Part shown: piece after piece, positions 57,501-64,000 of the stretch
How the letters are laid out: each line of letters begins with the position of its first letter
How positions within the stretch are numbered: the first letter of the stretch is position 1
Assembly (NCBI RefSeq): GCF_000224145.3
Contig: NC_020179.2
Location: 3,375,885 to 3,439,884, forward strand
From: Ciona intestinalis
Lineage: Eukaryota; Chordata; Ascidiacea; Phlebobranchia; Cionidae
Direction of reading: 5' to 3'
DNA: 64,000 nucleotides
Made by a program: the position numbers and the translations under genes
Notes under the pieces: generated by a model
Seen by the model: the letters and a program-made list of their open reading frames with translations, nothing else
What the model was told of the DNA's origin: nothing
The model's database searches: none

Positions 57501-60500
57501 ACAAGATTTTTTCTGTTTGATCGCTAAAATAAATCTAAATTAGCATTTTACCTGCACTTTAGCTGCTGGGCTTTCTGTTGCAGATGTTCCAGCTTGTGCA
57601 ACAGAATCTTTAGTCCCTGCCAAATTATTAGCTTTGTATTATATTGTGTGCGCTCTGTTTCAAAATGATGACTAAAAATGGTTTTCGTTTTTACACCAAA
57701 ACGTTCAATATGAAAAGCATAACAAATACATAGGCTACCATGTTTGTATTAAAACTGAGCAGACAATTGGTGTTTTTTATTGTTTGATCTATTTCTCAAA
57801 AATATCCCTTATATTTACATATATGTTGTAAAGTACCTTTCGAGTGTTCCTTGAATTCCTCATTCAATGCTTCTAGCAAATATTTAACATACTCAGAACA
57901 ATCCTGTAAATCAAAAGCAATGTCTTAAAACCAATGTTAACAACTTGTAGGTTGGAGAGCTAGTCTTGCAAATGAGAACATAACAGACAAGAATATTTTA
58001 TTACATGAAATATGTTATTTTTATTCTCCAAACATAATTCTTAAGTTATTGCCAATATGTTTGGGCAGTGTGAATGCTGCTACCATTATGGGGTGTAATA
58101 ATTACCTACAAGCTACAAAGTTGAATATCTGGGAATTTTTTAACTCAAAAGCGGGCACAAGGTGTATGAAACAGCACACTTATGTTATAACGACTCTCAA
58201 TTTTCCGCCACACAGGATAAATAAGTTACATTTATTCATTTATTGTTAAATCATGACCAACAGCATATAAACTGTTGCTGGGTGTATTGTACAGGAATGA
58301 TATTGCTCTAATGAAGGCTTGTATAGGACATCGAATACACACAAACACAAATAAGTGCCTGAAGAGCTGTTTTTAAAAGGATTTTACCAGGTTGAAGTCT
58401 AACTGCATGGGACGTCAAAACAGCAGCAAACAAAATAATGCCCAAAACGGCTGTTTAAAAATGATTTCCTGCTAACTTTATAGGATGCAAAAATATAGGT
58501 ACGCAAACAAATAACAGAAGATCTGTTTTAAAAAACATGACCAACAATACCTGTTGAGCGCCATGGGAAAACCATGAAGGTTTTGAATGTTCGACCATCT
58601 CCGTTGGTTGGAAGGCTTCACGTTTCGTTTTCAAAAGAAAAGCGAAAGTTTTTTCAAGATATCTTGATATTGAGGTAGTAGGGAATTCACGCGATTTTAC
58701 AAGTACCAATTGACGAAACCTGCAAATTTATTTAGTTTTCAAATAAAACTAGAAACATATACACAATGTCACATAGAAATTTGCAGGGTTTTATATTTTT
58801 TACATGAAGTAACTTTTAATTACCTAATATTAATATGATAATAATACAGTTTATTATAAATTTTAAAAACATTCATAATATCCCTGAGCAATTTGAATGG
58901 ACAATTTAAAAAGTGTCTTGAACATATAAACTAAAAGAGAAACTGCTGAGTGTATGAATGGAACGTGGACTCATTGTATGCAAATTATATCCGGGTATTC
59001 CCCTCTCTCATTCTCTCTCGTTTTCTAATAGGCGCGTCGCTACGCACGATTACAAATTTGAATAGAGAATGAATACTCTTATGAAATGGTATGGCATTCT
59101 ATAGTGCAGATCAAAAAGGACAACATTTTTAAAGGAAGTTTATAATTAGTTTATCTAATAACGTTTGTAACTGCCGTCTTTTAACTACGGTTTTAGTTTG
59201 TATAGACACCTAACAGCAGCTTTTCCACTGTTGTTAGGCATCTATACAAACAAGCAGGAACAAAGTACATGCATTTACCATAAAAATCAATAAGGTTTCC
59301 TGTGTTTTACGAGTATAAGTGTAACGGTATATTAAAAATGTTACCACTTTTTTTACTAAAAACATGTCACACGAGACTTTTTTACTAAAAACACTGTCGC
59401 CCCAGATAATACTAAAAAAATTGTACTCACTCTTCTGCCATGTACAATGCTTGTATAATGCTGTTCATAAAACATGTGTTGCCCATGTTTACGAGGCCTG
59501 CCATGTTGGTCTCGGTCGAGCGTCGTGCGACTTGATATGAATAATGGTACGTGGAAACGTAAGAAGCGGACCACGTCGGGCATTTTAAAACCCCATTGAT
59601 TTCTTCTTCACTTGGTTTGGGGTGTTTCTTAAAAAACAGAGATTTTTAAAATCATAAAGAAAAGTAGTTAAGGAAAATGGAAATGAAAACTGGATGTAAC
59701 TTATTTATTAGGCGTTCTGTTTCATACAATTCGTGCAGACTTACAAGCTACTATATGTGTAATTTTGTAAGTGAATATTATTTTTATATTTTTTTGTAAT
59801 GTATGATTAACAATTTAGACAACCTATAAGGGACCACAAGGTTGGAGCAATTAATATGAAATATTAAAATACCGAAAAACTGTCTGTTCTACTAAATAAA
59901 CGATAAGAATATTTTTTGAACACAGTTTTAGAGATTTATTTAGCAAAAATGTACAGCTATCAATCTACAAAATTGTACAGCTACCAAAGAAAAAAAACCC
60001 ACAATATTTCCACTTACACTTATTGCATGAATAAGTGGATCATATAAATCTGGAAAACCAGAATGTAGATGCATCATACAGTAGCATAAGTTGGCAAGTT
60101 GTTTAATATATGTTTCATTTTCTTGTGGTTTATTTTCGCCTTCTAAAAACTGTAAAAGCTGAAAAAAAAACAAATTAAATAGTCGTAAAATCTGTCATCT
60201 GGTATGTATATTGTAACCTAATAAAACACTGTGGCAGTGTAACTGGATTTTTCTAGTTTCAACTCGATTTTTCTAGTTTTAAATAAAAGCCCAACTTTGT
60301 GCTTAAAAAGATATTGTATATTATATATATATTTTTTATGATATTATATAATAATAATAGCGAAGATAAAATGATTAAAACACATAAGAGAAGAGAATTA
60401 ACAGCAAAACGACGAGTTTTTAAAATATGCTATGAATAAAAGTGTGGGAAAAAATGTCAGTCAAAAAGCATGGCTGTGGAACCCAAAAACAGTTTAGTTC

Positions 60501-63241
60501 TGCTTTCTATGGAAGCAATTGAACCATGAGAACAGGAATTGAATATTTACTGTGGGGAAGTAGAAGTACCTCTTATGCTTCCCTTTCAATATAAATTGTG
60601 TTGTAATATAACTTTGGCAATTGTGTGTTATATATGCACACATTTTAGGTTCGCTTTAAAGTTTAAAAAAAGTTTTAGACTGTATAGATCCCCAAACCAC
60701 AGTCAATACATATAGATATGTATAGCATATTTAATTTACCTTTGGAATTTGTGAAACTACAATATGAAATGCATCAGGTGAAAGTTGGCAACTCATTAAC
60801 ATATGAACAAGCACAGCAACTGCTGACGGTCGAACATGAGGAAGTCTTATACAAGCTACAACCTGTAACCAATTATTTGAATGTTATATTTGTGTTTTTT
60901 AGTAGGTGTCAAACATGTCCAATTTTCTAATAATAAAAATTTATTTGTCTCTTCGACCATGGTAGTAAAGATTGAATAATATTTAAAATGAAAGGATATA
61001 TTTAGAAATGACAGTTGTTAAAATACGCTTACAGTTAAAACATATTTACATTTAATTGGGAGAAAAAAGAGTGGTCGCTACACCTAGCAGACAAACAAGC
61101 CATTTATGTTTTATTATTTCCATGTCTAATTATTCTATAAAGGTGGGGTCCTATGTTGTCAAGAGACCTAAGATTTATACAGCGCATATCTAAATTTAAA
61201 AAGGCATATGAGAAAACCTATAACACCAAAATTTAAAAAGGGTATCATGAAGAAAAAGTTATAATACCAAAAAAGGTGAATAAGTTACTTAGTTACAATT
61301 ATCTCACTTTTCCAATTGATTTTAGAGTGACATCTATCAGCATTTGAAACTTATTTAGTTCCGCTAAGTGTTTAAAAAAAGATAAAATCCAAAGATGAGT
61401 TTTCTGTGCTGTTGGCCAGCCAAGCCAAGAAACCATACGGTTAAGTGCTAGATACATATTGGTGTCCTGGACTGTCATGTCTTGTGTGATTTGTTTCACA
61501 GCTTGATCAATTACTTCACATGGTATGAGCTCCACCAAGCAACCTGGAAAATTTTATGGAAAATTCCGTTAAATATGGTCTTGGAAAATGAAAAAAAAAT
61601 TGTGTCAAAGAAATTTTGAAGTTGTATTTTTAAGTGTAAATTTTGAAAGTTGTATTTGTTAGTAAAAATTGTAAAAGCTTTATACATTAGTACACTAATG
61701 GAAAGTTTTGTTTTGCACACCAATAATTCTGTATATTACGATAAATATTAGTTACCTAATGCATTTGAAGGTTCAGCAGTGATGTTACTATTTGACAGAA
61801 TATCAAAAACTTCTTTTAGTGACGGAAATAGGAGGTTTGGAGCTTTTGTCCAAATATGGTTCAATAACAATGCCACATCACGCACATCCTGTAAAAATTA
61901 CAACATTTAGTATTTTACGTAGGTATACTTTTTTAATATGTTTAAAAAATAGCTAAATATACCTTTAAAATAGGTTTGATAAATTGCAAATGGTAAATGG
62001 ATAAGACATAGCGTGTTTTAACATTTCAATGAAAATGGTTTATTAAAACAAATTAACGAATCACTAAAGTCACTGCAAAAGGAATTGTAGGTAAAGGAAA
62101 TTAATAGACAAGTTTTACACAACTTTACACCAGACTGAAAGTGATTGCAACATTTTGGTGCAATACAGAACATGTGATTGAATGGCATCTGCTGTATGGC
62201 AAAATACTGATGTAAAAAAGAGTTATTATATATATTACCTAAAAACGTTTGAAACAAGTTTTGTTCAAATCGAATAATTTTTTATTTTGAAAACAGGAAA
62301 TTTGCCATTTTTTAGAACAGAAAACTTACTTGGATATAGTTGTTTATGTTTTTCACATCTTCTTGTAATAAGACAAAGTCACTCATAGCGTGAATTGATA
62401 AAGTACACATAGGAAAATTTCTGTTCATTGGAGGCATACAAGTGGGGTGCCTACGAAAAAAGGCTAAAATAACCAGTGGTTAATACTAATGGGTTGTCCA
62501 AATTGTAAGCCATAAATAAAAAAAACATATTTGACCTTCCACACAATTCATAAAAAATGAAATTGGTTTGAGGCTGCTGATATTGCTGGGTTAAGGATAC
62601 TTAACAGCAAACCCTGATGGTGTCTCACCTTATTGCAGACAAAACATCAGTCCTTTAGCTTGACAAATTCAAAATTAAAGTTTACACTAAATTTTGTTGC
62701 TTGAAATATGCCTATTTAATGATGTATGTATAGGTCTACATAATATATTTATGTTATATTACTTTATAAGAAGTCGGCAGATCTCAGCAAAGCTGACATG
62801 CTCCTTGCTATCGTACATCAGTCGTAAAACTTCACTCTTCATAATTAAAACAAAATGCCGATGAGATTTTGACTCCGGTAGCGTACCAGTTAGTAAAATA
62901 TTAGTTAATTTCACGCGCCGCATTAAAGTTCTGGCATTTTTCTGCGTATTTTGATTATCATCAGAAATTACAATTTCCTCCGCTTTTTTTCCACTCATCA
63001 TAGTATCCAATGCTTCTTTACAAAAAGGTAAATATTCCGTGATAATATTGCCAGCATATCTGCTGTGAAATTCATCTCCACTGAGAAAAAAATTAAAACA
63101 GTTTTCAAAAATTCGAATCTGCTGCTCTTGTGTTAAAGATTCAGTTTTGCTTTTCACAGAGGTCAGAACAACTTGAAACAGTTTCTTTTTCTCCTTTGTA
63201 GAATGATCAGAAAGAAATATTCCTGATATAATTTGTTCCAT
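54508..63241 (-). CDS. USP38: Ubiquitin carboxyl-terminal hydrolase, USP38/USP35 type
   Basis: Deubiquitinating cysteine protease. Exons (minus): 63241-62763, 62450-62330, 61888-61756, 61543-61308, 60862-60740, 60158-60018, 59627-59431, 58719-58551, 57903-57837, 57616-57552, 57300-57057, 56742-56666, 56381-56238, 55664-55514, 55210-54894, 54648-54508. Phases all agree: 934 residues against about 1020-1040 in vertebrates. Residues 1-410 are the helical-repeat N-terminus of USP35/38 (MEQIISGIFLSDHSTKEKKK start; later LYDPLIHAIS). The USP domain starts with GLVNMGNTCFMNS, Cys464. Zinc pairs are KCSTC and KCPICDDL; LPVYLMITLMRF follows. The catalytic His808 is in SGHYYCYG and Asp828 in WYLFNDSHV, so the triad is complete. 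The C-terminus is Gly-rich, ending NRLVF. Vertebrate USP38 and USP35 are both close; a tunicate single gene could be pro-orthologous to the two. Confidence 0.92.
55330..55450 (+). mobile_element. SINE tail (family B)
   Basis: CAAAGTTACATACATGGTAA, AACACCTGTGCTATAACAAC, CCCTGCTACGAGAGCGTAAA. It lies in a USP intron. Confidence 0.75.
55925..56122. mobile_element. MITE family A, full length
   Basis: ATAGTGGGGTGGGGGAAGAT to CCCATTTTCTCTTAACCTAC with internal ACAACGGTCTATGGGAGTTG. It lies in a USP intron. Just after it, TAGCTAAAAAGGTGG-like units repeat at 56145-56205. Confidence 0.85.
56800..57020 (-). mobile_element. SINE (family B), near full length
   Basis: Tail GTGAATGCATGCAGCTTGCT, body GACAACCCATTAGCAACCA, head AATGGTAGCAGCAGCGAGCC and TAGAGGCAGGCATGCTAACC. 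It fills the intron between USP exons 57300-57057 and 56742-56666. Confidence 0.8.
58130..58250 (+). mobile_element. SINE tail (family B)
   Basis: AACTCAAAAGCGGGCACAAG, TTATGTTATAACGACTCTCA, CCGCCACACAGGATAAATAA. It lies in a USP intron. Confidence 0.7.
59196..59251. repeat. 56-nt hairpin in USP intron
   Basis: Arms of 24 nt (GTTTGTATAGACACC... and its complement) with two mismatches and one G-U, and an 8-nt loop. Flanking DNA shows no TIR family. Confidence 0.7.
59690..59850 (-). mobile_element. SINE (family B), internal deletion
   Basis: Tail GGCGTTCTGTTTCATACAAT and ACTTACAAGCTACTATATGT are joined to the body ACAACCTATAAGGGACCACA. It lies in a USP intron. Confidence 0.7.
60930..61105. 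repeat. Repeat family D
   Basis: TTGTCTCTTCGACCATGGTA, GACAGTTGTTAAAATACGCT, ACATTTAATTGGGAGAAAAA, GTGGTCGCTACACCTAGCAG. It lies in a USP intron; a weaker copy is at 60365-60490. Confidence 0.75.
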
Positions 63242-63836
63242 CTTTGACCTAGCGCTGTTTTTATTTATGTACTTTACTTTTAAACCATATCAAAAAAATG
63301 TCTAGAAGAGTGTCAATGAGTAGCCTACATGATAAAATAACAAATACACTAATCCATACTAAAGTAAATTCCTTTACGCATACTGGTAAATCTAAGCTAA
63401 AACCTGATAATCTTAACTGTACACTATACGAGTGACTAAATGTTGGGCACTTCACGCAAATATATTTTGTTGACTAGCGTCGGTTTTTCTTACAAATTCT
63501 GTGAACATTACATCATCAAAACAAATTTACCGAAAAACCTTCGTCATCACTCGTACAACCATACAGCAAATAAGTTTTAATTAAACCGTGTCGTGTACTG
63601 CATACACAGCCGTACAATAATGACAACGGGCTAGGTAACCAAGCTATACCATTACCAGAGAGAAACCCTGGGGAACTACCTGGTAAAGCTAAGCAAAAAA
63701 AATGTTTTAAGCGGATATGCGCAGTCCAGCACAACCAAGCTTCTCCTCGACGATGTGTGCATTTTCACACTTTTTTCAGACATTGTGTAATCAAGCCTCG
63801 TATAAACTAATCCACAACATGTATTGGTGTTTAATT
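63242..63836. other. Upstream region of the USP gene
   Basis: About 600 bp between the USP start codon and the poly(A) signal of the next gene on the same strand. It must contain the USP promoter; I see no TATA box or other clear motif. Confidence 0.5.
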
Positions 63837-63842
63837 TTTATT
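63837..63842 (-). terminator. Candidate poly(A) signal of the edge gene
   Basis: AATAAA on minus, 24 nt after the TAA stop of the partial gene at the right edge. Confidence 0.55.
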
Positions 63843-63865
63843 GAATTTCCGCTACTAACGATGCT

Positions 63866-64000
63866 TTAACGAACAAAACCCAGTAAAACACCCAACCAAT
63901 CTAACAAGGAGTTGCCTGGATGCAACATCAGGCCTTCACAGTTTATTCCGCAATTATCTTGCGTGCACTTCTTCACAAAAATGTGAAACGAAAAATAAAA
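63866..64000 (-). CDS. Last exon of an unrecognised gene (partial)
   Basis: On minus, an open frame enters from beyond the window and ends at TAA (63868-63866). Its tail reads KKCTQDNCGINCEGLMLHPG and then SLLDWLGVLLGFVR. Three cysteines in a short span and an amphipathic Trp/Leu-rich end suggest a real terminal exon, and an AATAAA follows within 30 nt. A possible acceptor is the AAG at about 63974. I do not recognise the family; it could be a membrane-associated protein. Confidence 0.45.
   Translation of the reverse strand, partial: FYFSFHIFVKKCTQDNCGINCEGLMLHPGNSLLDWLGVLLGFVR

Overview
The window is animal nuclear DNA: AT-rich, intron-dense, with spliced genes carrying GT-AG introns. A Cdx homeobox gene, a WDR17 orthologue, a USP38/USP35-type deubiquitinase, abundant short TIR elements (MITEs) and a composite tRNA-derived SINE together point to a solitary tunicate, most likely Ciona intestinalis type A (C. 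robusta). The species call rests on recognising the repeat style and the Cdx protein; no search was run. There are three assembly gaps (5479-5978, 26183-26307, 42481-42605). Two of them separate near-identical copies of the same sequence, as expected when a very polymorphic genome is assembled from two haplotypes.

Layout. (1) 13-4478, minus: a six-exon secreted protein with a signal peptide, two cysteine-rich modules and a VanY/M15-type peptidase domain that has lost two of its three zinc ligands. Six of seven tRNA-Arg(CCT) copies lie in its introns on the opposite strand; the seventh is just upstream. (2) 5237-10539: upstream and likely regulatory sequence of Cdx, with repeats and many TGACGTCA words. 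(3) 10594-14642, plus: Cdx, two exons. (4) 17965-32737, minus: WDR17, rebuilt as 25 exons with consistent phases (1253 codons), its introns full of SINEs, MITEs and tandem repeats. (5) 36702-46296, plus: a secreted or surface CUB-MAM-LDLa-mucin protein with a hydrophobic C-terminus, holding an internal duplication broken by a gap. (6) 48067-52696, plus: a RIPK-like kinase fused to a C-terminal Ras/Rho-like domain without nucleotide-binding motifs (731 codons). (7) 54508-63241, minus: USP38/35-like ubiquitin protease, 16 exons, 934 codons, catalytic triad intact. (8) 63866-64000, minus: last exon of an unrecognised gene.

The genes do not form a pathway; this is an ordinary euchromatic stretch of a compact chordate genome. 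The points most worth a second look are the kinase/pseudo-GTPase fusion, the degenerate M15 peptidase hosting a tRNA-Arg array, the SINE-derived splice acceptor in WDR17, and the over-represented palindrome TGACGTCA, which recurs in both regulatory DNA and codons. All exon models were made by hand from splice signals, reading-frame continuity and remembered family motifs. No transcript evidence was available.
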